From Phymatolithon calcareum (taxonomy: Eukaryota > Rhodophyta > Florideophyceae > Hapalidiales): 64,000 bases of DNA. This document shows positions 50,633-60,841 of this stretch, piece by piece (position 1 is the stretch's first letter; each line of letters starts with the position of its first letter). The stretch is taken from assembly GCA_977006965.1 (NCBI GenBank), contig OZ345355.1:1798001-1862000 (forward strand), read 5' to 3'. The translations under genes were made by a program, and so were the position numbers. Below the pieces are notes generated by a model. It had not been told where the DNA came from and searched no databases. It saw only the letters and a list, made by a program, of their open reading frames with translations.

Positions 50633-51959
50633 CCCTCTCGTACTGCACATCCATTTCTCGACAAATCTGTCCTGATTGGGTCATTCTTATTTTGTGGATA
50701 CTTTTTGCAGATTTTATTGTTAAAATAATTCAATGATAGTCCATTTCGGGCCTTAAAATCCACCTTTCGGAGTATTGGCCGCTGTTACTGAGCCCCAGCA
50801 CCATTTTAATCTACGTTCGTCGTACCATTAGGGTCTTAAGAATGTTATGTGTGCAGTTTTTCAGAGCATGAGTGAGTTTTGTTGGATCTATACTGTAGAG
50901 AGTGACGTACACAGGAAGGAAGCAGTTCAGAAGCTTTACCATCAGAATCACAGAGAGCGCATACATTTTGACATCATCAAGTTCTCGATTGGACGTCTGC
51001 TGCAATGGAAGTACAAAGATGGATGGCTCTGTAGAGCCCCCGCGCTCCTTCGCTGTGCAGGTAGGAACGGGTTCAATCTCTATATCTTCGTTCGTAGAGC
51101 ACTAGTGATCTCCAGTGATATCCCGTTGCGCGATCCTTCATCTACACGGCGAGCATAACCCATGCGACGAGCTAGTATGTACCGCCAATGACAGCGGTAC
51201 ACATCAGAGCTGTACCTTCCAGTCGAATTCATGGAGCTCTCGCTCCAGACCACCTTCTGCGATACGTATTTCTCTGCTCCATGATACGACTCTAGTTTTT
51301 CTGGGTTGAGAAGTGTCAAGAGCAAAACAAAGTCCTCAATTGATCCTCCCATTCCTCCATCTGCGACTGCCTTCATAATATACATTCCTACCTGCATGGC
51401 GACCGATCGTGAATGCTCTGTTTTGAAGGCACTAAGAGCATACATGGCTCTCTCGTGGTCTACCAAAGCTCCTCTCATCATGAAAACACATTTCTCATCC
51501 AGGCCGCTATGACTTATAGTCAGATCGTAGCTCATTAGGTACACAGATGAACCGCAAAGGACACGCAGGCCGAAAAGCTCAGTTTAGGGGTCAAATTCGA
51601 ATGTTTTGCTCGATGTAGAACTGCCCGTATCTTTTTTTTCAGCCGATTTTGTGAAAACGAAAAAAACTGGTCCAGGTACTGTGCTTAAGAAGACATCCAC
51701 CTTGAAATAATATCCAAACGCGCAACTGCTAACTGTCTACATCATCTGAACGAATAGGCATATTTGGACATGAAAATCGCGGCTTTGCTTGTAGCTTCGC
51801 GTACCCTGCGCGAGCTCACTCCAAACTTGTTCAGTACGAGCGCATACACATGGGCAAGGACAGGAAATACTCTATGACGTGTTTCGATGCACGTGGGCCT
51901 CGCAAAAGAATTATTTTACTGTGTCCCAATAAACCTCAATTGTAGCAGGTACGAGGGGG
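50633..51959. mobile_element. piggyBac-like TTAA-flanked element (1327 bp)
   Basis: TTAA lies at 50629-50632 and 51960-51963. Inverted termini are CCCTCTCGTACTGC and the complement of CCCCCTCGTACCTGC. CCC-starting termini and TTAA targets fit piggyBac. The element encodes one 154-residue reading on the minus strand that is not a recognisable transposase, so it is non-autonomous or carries a captured sequence. Confidence 0.8.
51080..51544 (-). CDS. Unknown ORF inside the TTAA element
   Basis: 154 residues with hydrophobic and helical stretches (MKAVADGGMGGSIEDFVLLL) and no motif I can name. It is not the DDE transposase type found at 26527. It may be a captured host exon, a transposase remnant in decay, or a chance frame. 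The frame is open upstream to about 51570. Confidence 0.35.
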   Translation of the reverse strand: MYLMSYDLTISHSGLDEKCVFMMRGALVDHERAMYALSAFKTEHSRSVAMQVGMYIMKAVADGGMGGSIEDFVLLLTLLNPEKLESYHGAEKYVSQKVVWSESSMNSTGRYSSDVYRCHWRYILARRMGYARRVDEGSRNGISLEITSALRTKI

Positions 51960-51963
51960 TTAA

Positions 51964-52610
51964 TAAATTCCAAATTCAAAAAAAATTGCTTTAGTCACAC
52001 TTTTTCAAATTATGCGGCTGTTTCAAGTTTCAACAGGTCTATGTGCCTCTTTTGTCCCATTGTTGTGGCTGTACAAAAACATGCGGAATCCTTCTCCGGG
52101 CCTCATGCAAAATTTTGTTCAGGCCAAAAGCGCAGAGCAAGTTAACAACGGATTGCTCGAGACAGTAGATACAGATTACATCGCTGTCCCCTGTGTTTCT
52201 TTTTCCTTGAACATCAGGAGCGACCAGTTTCTTGCTCAGGACTAGGGAACTGGTACTCGCCGCGGTTTGCATTCTGGGTCATAGAGCACTATACGACAGA
52301 CAGGCAAAAAGATATCATTTCGTATAAGTTTCGATTACTTAATGCAAAAGATTTGCTGATAGCGCTTCTGTGAGCGTCAACGTCGTAGTACTGGGAGCCA
52401 GTCTTCACGTATCTGACCAGTGTCAGCAATGGAATGTTGCTTCACAGAAGAATGCTGTAGCTCAGAAAGGGCGAATCGCTCAGGTGACTACTACTGGGTT
52501 CTACCATGGGCATTATCTGTTCCAAGATTGCTTTAAAGCGCTTCACTTCTCAGCATAGCAATTTGGCTTCTCGTTCTCTGATGGCAACGAATTTTTCTGG
52601 ATTACATCTT
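51964..52610. other. Unassigned stretch
   Basis: Short readings on both strands (52012-52245 and 52272-52039) overlap. The minus one contains a hydrophobic CLEQSVVNLLCAFG. No repeat family or gene was recognised. Confidence 0.3.
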
Positions 52611-52619
52611 GTGGTTCCT

Positions 52620-53215
52620 CTTGGGGGGAAATTGTATGTTTTTATTTTAGAAGCTCTTAACGCCGGCTCACGCCGACAACAGAGCAGCTTCGCATTGCGT
52701 TGTAAAACTTCTAGGGATGACTGCAGCATAGCACCTCCATCATCACACCATCATCTCCTCTTGCATCTCACTTTCCAGCATCATTAGTTTGTCCATCGCT
52801 TGTTTCACTTCCTCTTCTGTTCCATCATTCATCTGCGGTTGCGTTTGGTTGCGTTGGAGGGTTTCCAGCAGCATCGCTGCTAGTTGATTTGGACTACGGG
52901 GTTTGGATTCTTGTTCATATCCACGGTAATTTTGCGTTTTTTGGCCGTATCCGTCTCGCTCCATGCCCAATAGATTCGCAGTTTCTCATCCTTGCGTGTG
53001 ACCTTTCCTTCCACGGCCGTCTTCGCTGGACGTTCAACAGTTCGTGCTCTTGGAGTTATCGAATATCCCTCTGTGCCTGTGCTAAGTCCTCATCTTTGCC
53101 CTCGTAGTTCTTGCTTCTCTCCAGGCTCCGTTTTGCATGCAGGAGTCGCAGCGCAAAGTGTTCTCCTAATGTCTTGCGCCTCAGCTCTGTGCTACCTCTT
53201 GACCGGCACCGCATA
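52620..53215 (-). pseudogene. LINE family L2 remnant, 5'-truncated
   Basis: On the minus strand it begins with the thumb-region reading RRKTLGEHFALRLLHAKRSL (53160-53100), passes a conserved EEEVKQAMDKLMML stretch, and ends with the L2 3' end CTAAAATAAAAAC plus a short C run at about 52621-52650. It abuts a piece of a membrane-protein gene at its 5' end. Confidence 0.65.
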
Positions 53216-53575
53216 TCTACTGTTGTCAATAATGGCGTTTCTTGTTTCGCAGGCAAGAAAACATGATCCATTTATTGCTTGGATCGCCGTATATTCGCAT
53301 CACTGTGCACCAGGGCTTGCAATTTATGTCTTCATCATATCATTTGTAGTCTTGTTTAATTCAGACTCCCTGTTCAGACTCATATTTTTGCTACCTTTCC
53401 CGCTCGTCATTCTTGACTTTGCATTGGGTGCAGAACTGCATTTTAGGATGATGGGATTGCCGGGACCTACTTTATCGGTTCTGATACAAACGGCCTCTTT
53501 CCTCGTCTTAAAAGGTCGACAGAACAAGCGTTCTTCACTGACCGTCGGGCAAGTATGGCATAGTCTGACGTAGCT
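53216..53575 (+). pseudogene. Fragment of a multi-pass membrane protein gene, distant B relative
   Basis: The last 120 residues of the plus-strand frame ending at 53573 have four hydrophobic segments. They show weak but ordered similarity to the central part of family B (HH...LA, LFLLPFPLVILDFALG near the B sequence VLPPLLLFLVDTSVLG). Upstream codons are LINE sequence, so only a 3' piece of the gene survives. Confidence 0.45.
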
Positions 53576-53784
53576 CTGTTCTATCTCTGCATTTTTAATA
53601 TCTCGATTGCCAAAAATTGCTGTTGGGGATGAAGCACTCCCACTATTTCAGCAGAGCAAAATCCTTAAAAGAAAAAGAAGGCCACGTGGATGACTTACGT
53701 ACAGTAAACGAATTCTTCTGTGGCTACCTCAGAGACATTTCCAATGATAGATCATGACTTAGAAAAACTGGCAATGCGCGTTTA

Positions 53785-54120
53785 TTCGTAATTCTGTGGA
53801 TTTATTGAGAAGGTAGGAAAGTCGGCACCTCTCTAGCATGTAATCGTCTACTATCAATTTGTCTCACATATCTGAATCTGAATTACATAGGATCATGCCA
53901 ATGGCTCTGGCGACTTCATTCTCTTCTTATAGCGGAGTATGTTTCCTCCTCGGGGTTCAACCCTGATCCAGATGTAGGTTTTAGTACCCCACCAGATGGT
54001 GTTGCACCCACTAGTCGAAAAAGTGAGACCCTTGATATGCTCGCATGGTACTCGCAAAGATGCCCCAAGTGTCTGCAGATGCGCTGGTAACTTTTAAATT
54101 TTACACTTCCTCTTCTCTTC
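53785..54120. repeat. S2 and S1 retroposon pieces
   Basis: An S2 minus-strand end lies at about 53785-53840 (GTGGATTTATTGAGAAGGTA). It is followed by a degenerate plus-strand S1 (about 53930-54115) that ends with GATGCGCTGGTAACTTTTAA. Confidence 0.55.
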
Positions 54121-54269
54121 TTTCAGGGGTTCATGCGGTTTTTTTTCGGGTATTGTTGAATGCTCCAACGGTCCATGCTCCTTGTTTACATGCATATTTG
54201 ATCTATTTCGTTGTTTTTCTCGAGAAGGGACCAACGAAGCACAAATGATTCATAACTAAATGGATTTAT

Positions 54270-54450
54270 TGAAGAAGAAGATGAAAGTAGATTTTTATTT
54301 TAAAGTTACCAACGCATCTGCTGACGCTTGTGGCAACTTTTCTAGTTCCAAGAAACTTTAGCTTTATTCTGCCACAGGAAGGGTTTCGTAGAGAGCGTCC
54401 CACAATTGGGTGGTCTACAGAAACCCATCTCTGGTCCCCTGAAGGGGGAA
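54270..54450 (-). repeat. S1 retroposon nested in S2
   Basis: GGATTTATTGAAGAAG marks an S2 end directly joined to the S1 (GAA)n end, followed by GTTACCAACGCATCTGCTG and, at 54415-54440, CTACAGAAACCCATCTCTGG. A run of ten G lies at 54480-54489. Confidence 0.6.
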
Positions 54451-54533
54451 ATATAGTGCACGTTCCTGAGTCACATCGGGGGGGGGGGGTCAGATTTGCA
54501 GGGAATGCTTATTTTTCTTTGTGGGGATGAGGG

Positions 54534-55346
54534 TTGCCTATAGCCTGGACCAAGGCTAGGAGCTCGTCAAGGGCTCGCTTAGTCCAGACGCCATCTTCTT
54601 TTGTGAGCTTATCCTTCGAAAGTCAGGTCGGCGGCGCGGGCATCCTGGTCTTACGCGGGGAAGAAGCACTGTCGGAAGTTGCCACGAGCACAGGAGCAGT
54701 GGGTTCATCGTTCGACTCTGAAATATTCGTGGCAGTCCGAGCTTTCGAGGAGAAAGAACAACTGCAAATCCCAAGTGGACAACATGTTCGATGGTTTACC
54801 GACAGCATGAGCACCCTGGATGCGCTGGCCGGACAACCACGGATGGTCGGAGAGATGACAAGAAAGGTGTGGGATGCAATGGGAAAGCTGATGGATAACA
54901 TGATCACCATAGAAGCAATTTGGATCCCAAGCCACTGTGGTCTCTCTGTGAACGAAAAAGCGGATGAGCTTGCTCGTCGAGTCATTACGGAGTCAATTCT
55001 GTTGACACATCAAAATATAGCCTTAACCCTAGAAGCTGCGCGGTCCACCATCAAACCGCACCATTCGACAAAGCAAAGGAGAATGCAGTTCCTACTCCCA
55101 GGGCTCAATATAAGCCACAGGCGCTCTGAGACTACCATTAATCAGCTTGCTGTAGAATGTTGCTCACTGGTGGCAAGTTTTGAAGATGATTCGGTTGAGA
55201 ACGACCCTAAACGCAAGGCCTGCTCAGTGGGAACCAAGGAGACCGTTGAGCAACTACTCCTGCGCTGTAGTGGACGGACTGTATCAAGCCGCCAGACTAT
55301 TGGTAGAGTTGGCGCCAAAACGGAAGAGGAAATTTGCAATGAGTAA
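54534..55346 (+). pseudogene. LINE family L4 remnant: RNase H domain and zinc-type C-terminus
   Basis: The frame is open for 270 residues. Residues 34-150 form an RNase H1-like domain: GGAGILVL, SEIFVAVRAF (Glu), WFTDSMSTLDAL (Asp), WIPSHCGLSVNEKADELARR (His and Asp). The first Asp is replaced. The C-terminus has CSVGTKETVEQLLLRC, like the CxxCxxxxETxxHLLxxC zinc motif of I/Jockey-type LINEs but incomplete. No RT precedes it. This lineage is distinct from L1-L3, none of which shows RNase H. Confidence 0.75.
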
Positions 55347-55696
55347 CCGTAGGCAATACTGTAGATATACCTGAACCGGACCGAACGGCCCACGAGACAC
55401 GAAACTGAAGAATTCCGGCGCGGGCGGGTAGCCCGCGCCGGTATTTGTGACCATGACGAATGCGTTGACGACTGCTCGCATTTTGGGGACTTCTCCGCCG
55501 AAATCGGTTGTCGCGATGAAGAACGCTGCCCCGCTGAAGACCCAGTCAAGACTGCTGACCCCGAAACACTCCGCGAACCGACGCGAAATATCCGAAATCG
55601 TGTTACGTGCTGAATGTATGAAACCATCGATATCATACCCGGTGCACGACTAGTCGCCGACGCAGAAACCGGAACCCGCGCCGATAGTCCCCACCG

Positions 55697-56050
55697 AAGT
55701 TGTCCGCCCGAGCGAGGTTCCGTTTTTGGAGCCGCGCATGATGTCCCCCCGAGTGGGCTTCCGCTGAACGCCCCCCGAAGTTGTCCCCCCGAGCGAGCCT
55801 CCGTTGACGAACGCCACCCTCCAAGTTGCCCCCGCGAGCGAGATCCCTTTCAGATCCCCCGAAGATTTCCTCCCGAGGGAGGCCCCGTTGAAGAGCCTCC
55901 CGAAGTTGTCCCCCCGAAAGAGCGCTCGTTAAAGAGCGCCTACCTGTAGCTGTCCCCCCGAGCGAGCTCTCGTTGAAGAGCACTCCCCCTGATGTTAAGA
56001 GCCCCCAGAAGTTGTCCCCCGAGAGGGCTTCCCTTTATTAGCCCCCCGGA
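55697..56050. repeat. Degenerate minisatellite, about 45-bp unit
   Basis: About eight imperfect units built around GAAGTTGTCCCCCCGAGCGA with a following CCGTTGA-type spacer; units vary by substitutions and small indels. GC-rich, unlike its flanks. One frame reads as a proline-rich PPE(R/K) repeat but with stops, so coding is not supported. Confidence 0.75.
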
Positions 56051-56221
56051 ATTTATGCGAGCGCGCCGAGAAGACCTCCGACTGCGGAGGTTTGCCCTAC
56101 TCGGCAATTTTTACTGCGAAGAAGAAGAACGTAGCAAGTGATAGATACTAGAGTTGGAGATTATGAAGATGAGTGCAGCAATTGTGATTTGGAAACATAA
56201 TTGTTACGCAGGGTAGTTACT

Positions 56222-56312
56222 GAGACCCAAGCTGCTCTGTTGTTGGTGAATACCGGCGCTGAGGGCTTGTAAAATAAAAACATACAATTTCTCCCCCCCC
56301 CCTCAATGAGAA
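56222..56312 (+). repeat. LINE L2 3' end with poly(C) tail
   Basis: GCGCTGAGGGCTTGTAAAAT, then AAAAACATACAATTTC and a run of C. It is the same tail as at 2830-2883 and lacks any upstream LINE sequence. Confidence 0.65.
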
Positions 56313-56835
56313 ACCGCTCGAACTACTCAAATTTGTGAACAATGAGGGGCTGTTTGGAAACATCCCCAGGCACTAACCTAAGTTAGCGTCTTTTCTGCAA
56401 TAAAAAGAAAAGAAAGTCAGTAGCGGATACATTGAGAGGGTACCACGTGTCCCAACTTGAGGCAAGTCGGCACATTTCTAGCCTGTAGATTACATCGACT
56501 AGCTGGTTTCTTGATTATTAGTCTGACTTTTCTGTTTCAAATATATATATCTTTTCCTTCCCTCAAGCGTCTGCTCATGCGTTGGTAACTTTTAAAATAA
56601 AAATCTCCATTTCTTCATCTTGTCAGTTACCCTGATTGGGAGGAACTTACATGCGCACACGCCGCTATACTCAGAACTCGTCCATATGCTTTGCACAGCG
56701 TCCTTGAATTTTCGACATTATCATTCAGGTCGTTCTTGTCGTCGGCGTAAGGAAACACTGCGACTGTCAACAACTTTATTTCGCGAAGCACTCTTGCATC
56801 CAAGTTCCAACGAGTGGGCGAGATTTCGCGCAGAC

Positions 56836-57950
56836 TGTACCGCTTGGACCACGACTCTCGATGCGCCGCACAGCATCAGCGGTTCCAAAACTTTTTACTG
56901 CGCCACTGTCTGGGCAAGACACCGACGAGATCCCCTTCAGCGCTTTACATTGCCTATCGCTTCCAGGTCCAGGTCAGCATTGGTACGAAAATCACCGGCA
57001 GGAGGCGCATCAATTGTTCGGGTTTACAATCAAATTCCCTAGCTGTGTCTTGAGCTAGATATCTAGAGCTTGCGAGGGCATTTGAGCAAGAAGAATAAGG
57101 ATACCATTGTATTCGTTTTGGCTACCGTCTTGAATGTAGCAATCTATTTTTGCTTCTGCAATAGCCAAAACTCACAACGAAAATAGTTATCCTAATAAGA
57201 AGAGCAAGCAATCAAAAATCTACCACGGAACCCTATCCTTCTCTGTTGACGACCCGTCCAACACAAGCCCCTCAGACAATGCAGTGTCACCAGCATCAAC
57301 CGCCGCACACTCCACGTGAGCGGTTCCAATTCCGAGAGTGATCAATGGTGTTTAAGCGCGGCGACCTACTTCCGCGCTCTACAGATTCGGTTTTCCAACT
57401 TGATGGATTTGAATGAGATCCCGCAGATAAGAATCGAACAATGGATCTCTAAGATCTTGTCACCGTGGTTGCACGGTATCTGCAGTTTGGTGGCCTGACT
57501 CGGAAATGGCGCAGATGGTGATGCCGCAGATCAGTTCGCGCTGCAAGACTGTATACACTAGCAAAAGGTAAGGGATTGGATTTCTGTTTAATTGAAGCTC
57601 CCTTTGTCAATTATCATTGCACCTGAGAGACTTTTAGTTGTCCTATAATCCTTCGCTCACGTTCTCATTTAAGTAGTTGACAATTGGTAAGGGCTCAAAT
57701 ATTTTTTTAGAGAGAACAGCTCAGAAATTTTGCTGAGTAGCGTGTTCGATCGGGTGAGCGCCGTTGCGAAGCCTGCGTGAACGTGGTGGAGGTAAGGCGA
57801 GAAATTCATTGGAACGGTTCCGTTCGAGGGGCAGAAAATATTTCTCGGCATGAGATCGGATCAGTATTGCGGCTATCGTGCCAACATCACTTTCAATGGC
57901 CTTGCACTCAAGACTGTACGAGTGAAGAGCGGTGAGGAATCGATTGTGCT
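56836..57950. repeat. Block III, left part
   Basis: Homologous to about 2290-3830 and 33640-35080 with more substitutions, and without the L2 insertion and without SINE T2. It thus preserves the empty site of L2 (near 57200). The reading at 57316-57498 corresponds to the conserved DLNEIPQIRIEQ stretch. Confidence 0.75.
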
Positions 57951-58269
57951 CTACGTCAATCTAATACTCCCGTCGTTCCGGTAACACATACTTCTTCCAG
58001 GTACATTGGTGTTCCGAGTGCCTGTTGTAAAGTTCTGTCCAGAGGAAAACATCGTCACCAACGGCCCTTATGCCGCGCGATCTCACCGCCGCCTCAACTG
58101 CCGCCACGGGTGCCGTCGGTTTGATAGCACCTTTCTCGTTTCCCCAGTCATGAATCCCTTCACGAGCACTCTCACTCAGCCCGATCTCGTCCTCATCAGC
58201 AATTCTCCCTGCGGCACCGCCGTATATCCTTCTTCCTTTGTCCCACCACCAATGCATCCCACATGTACC

Positions 58270-59330
58270 GCGGGAGGAAATTGTAAGTTTTTATTATAGA
58301 AGCCCTCAACGCCGGTATTCACCAACATCAGAGCAGCTTCCCGTTCATACTGCCATCGCATTACCCAATCAGGTCACATTACACTATCATTTCTTCTCTC
58401 ATATGGATTTCCAAGACCAAAAGTTTGCCAATCGACGTTTTCGTCCCTTCTTCCCAAGATTCTTCTGCTCTTGGACTTGTTAAATTTCGTTGTAGAGTTT
58501 TCAGATTTTCTTCCGCGACCTCGTTGAAATGTTCAATGTAAGACTCTGCTCTTCGTGGTGGGAAGCGGCCAAAGAACCACTTGACTGCTAGGAGTCAGTG
58601 TTTCCTGGATCGAATTTGGAGTACAGGGCTTACTTTCTCCTTAGTATCGACGGCAATTTTTCTCTCTTTTTCTTGATCCTTTTCAATCCATTCCTGCCGT
58701 CGGCGGTGGCTCTCGTGTTTTTGGTCACCAACCAGCGTACGGCTCGCTCGGTACTGCCTCTTAGGAGCTCGTGCTCCTGCAGATAGCGGATATCCCTCTC
58801 TGCTTGCTGTATGTCCCCTTCTTTTCCTGCGTAGTTTGCTTCCTTCTCGATTTCTTCCTTCCCTCGTAGAAGCCTCTGTGCGAAGTGCTCTCCGAGTTGC
58901 GCTCTTCTTATCTTAGGTGGAGTAATTCTGCAGAGGCCTCGCATTCGAGCGTTCAATCGTTTCGCGTAGTTACCGAATGCAACAGAGTAGAACAGACCCT
59001 CCGCTTGGTTAATCTGCGCTTCGACTGAGTTTGTCCATGGCGCGACGTGTATCGCGTACTCCCATCTGCATTGCACAAGAGCCTTGTACATTGCTATGTT
59101 CTTGGTAGTAGCTAGTCCTTGCTCTTGGACTCCCAGGTCTTTCAGTCCTATGATGATTCCCTTCGCCGCGTTCACATGTACCGCAATGACACTCGTACGC
59201 GCGTCTTTATCCATCCCTTTCCCCGTGCCGCCAAGTTCGTCACGCGCACAAAACCGCCCCGCACTCACGGCAAATGTATGCCTACTACTCGCACTGTGAA
59301 TGTGTCGCCGCGGCGAACCGGTGTCCCGGA
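58270..59330 (-). pseudogene. LINE family L2 copy, longest here
   Basis: The minus reading 59268-58630 (212 aa) has NIAMYKALVQCRWEYAIHV, the post-palm region of a non-LTR RT, then LNARMRGLCRITPPKIRRAQ and LGEHFAQRLL, matching the shorter copy at 53160. The 3' end at about 58270-58310 has the L2 AATAAAAAC-type tail ending in CCTCCCGC. The RT palm is absent (5' truncation). Confidence 0.75.
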
Positions 59331-59365
59331 TGCGTGTCGCGCGGAAAGTCCGCCCAGCACAATTG

Positions 59366-59465
59366 CTTTGTTTGTTTGTTTATTGCGTGATATTCGAGCT
59401 ACACTAAGGTACCTCACATCTAGGGGCCCTCTAAGATGTTCTCGAGCTGGATCCATTCAATTTCT
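59366..59465 (-). repeat. SINE T2 3' fragment
   Basis: The minus strand reads GAGGGCCCCTAGATGTGAGG and ends CAATAAACAAACAAACAAAG, the T2 tail. The tRNA-like half is not seen. Confidence 0.6.
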
Positions 59466-60004
59466 TTCAGGCCACGTTACCCATGTCCGCCATACTCGGC
59501 TTCCGGCGCAGAGAGAGGGCCTGCACGCACCCTGGCACCCCACTGCTCTGCACGTACCGAAAACAGTAGCGCGTCCAGCTAAGAGCCATGTAGCTTTTCC
59601 ATGTCCCGCGAATGCGACCGGTATTCCCCATAGAGTTTTGTCTAGCTTTACAATATTGCTAATCGGCTTTACGGCAGAACGATACGAACGGTGAACAGTT
59701 CCACCTTCCGCTCGCCCTCTAGAAACAGCAGCATCGACACCTTCGAAAAAAATGCAATGGGCTCGTGATCAGTGCAGACCCTGAGAGGAATATGGGACAG
59801 AATCCGAGTGGGTCACCGGCCCGACTCGCTAGAAGTAGTCCACACGAGGCTGGCCTATGTCGAGACGTTTATCTCTGCGACGACGAGAAAAAGCGTGCAT
59901 GGAGCCGGGAAAGCGGCGGACGACATGAAGAGCTGGGGACCAAAAATGATGGACCTACTGAAGCGATGCTGAAACAAAAAAGAGCTCGATGAATGGTGCG
60001 AAGA

Positions 60005-60272
60005 AGAAGAAATGTAGATTTTTATTTAAAAGTTACCAACGCATCTGCTGACGCTTGGGGCGATTTTCCTACTGCCAAGAAGTTCTGGCTGGATGATGAT
60101 GATGATCAGCATGATGCTATCGAGCAGGAGCCGAGTCCTAGATTGCGGCGGCGGATTGTCATTGCGCGCGATCGCGCGCAATCGCAATGCAGCGATTTGT
60201 TCGAGCGCTTCTACGAGTCGTTGTCAGCAGATGCGTTGGTAACTTTTAAATAAAAATCTACCTTTCTTCTTC
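60005..60272. repeat. Head-to-head inverted S1 pair around a 22-bp palindrome
   Basis: A minus-strand S1 end (60005-60092) faces a plus-strand S1 end (60228-60272). Between them, ATTGCGCGCGA and its complement form a perfect 22-bp palindrome at 60161-60182. The unit could fold into a long hairpin. Confidence 0.6.
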
Positions 60273-60370
60273 TACGAGTCGTTGTTTCCTCTGTGGCAGT
60301 AGAGCACCACACTTTACTGTATGTGCTACTGTCCCTATTCTAATCGTAATTAATTGGATTTATTGAAAAG

Positions 60371-60540
60371 AAGAAGAAGAAAGGTAGATTTTTATTTAAA
60401 AGTTACCAACGCATCTGCTGACGCTCGGGGCAACTTTCCTAAGGCCAAGGGGTTTTGGCTAGATTCTGTCCTGAAGGAGTATTCTTTTCTTGTTGGTGTG
60501 ACACGACTCAGTGGGCTACAAAAACCCACCTCTGGTCTCC
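60371..60540 (-). mobile_element. Complete S1 retroposon copy with 17-bp TSD
   Basis: 170 bp inserted in S2. TSD TTGGATTTATTGAAAAG is at 60354-60370 and 60541-60557. On the minus strand it runs from GGAGACCAGAGGTGGG to TTTTAAATAAAAATCTACC and a (TTC)n tail. No RNA polymerase III boxes are evident, so it may be a 5'-truncated LINE end or an unusual SINE. Confidence 0.85.
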
Positions 60541-60841
60541 TTGGATTTATTGAAAAGGTACCATCATGGTACCTTCTCAATGATGTGTCCCAACCTATTC
60601 CAATCAAAATCAATCATTCGTTCTCCCAAAGCATTCATACGCCGTGAGCTCACCGGGAAGTTCAGCCCTTGAGGGCTTTTGGAGTTTCCTTTGTGCAACC
60701 ACTCATCTCATCTTTGTTCCGTACCTGTGACTCCAGCTGCCCTCTGGAGAATCCTTTCGGCTGCACTCTGACACCGCACACCACTTTACTTGATGACAGC
60801 TATTCCTTCCGCGTAATTTCCGAGAGCAAATCACAGTCACT

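Noticed and set aside
54534-55346. A host ribonuclease H gene
   Set aside because: The downstream Cys-rich ETVEQLLLRC motif and lack of the first catalytic Asp fit a LINE remnant, and the N-terminal codons are repeat-like.
55614-55949. Proline-rich protein with PPER repeats
   Set aside because: The reading is the translation of a noncoding minisatellite with an irregular unit length; equally long frames exist on the other strand.
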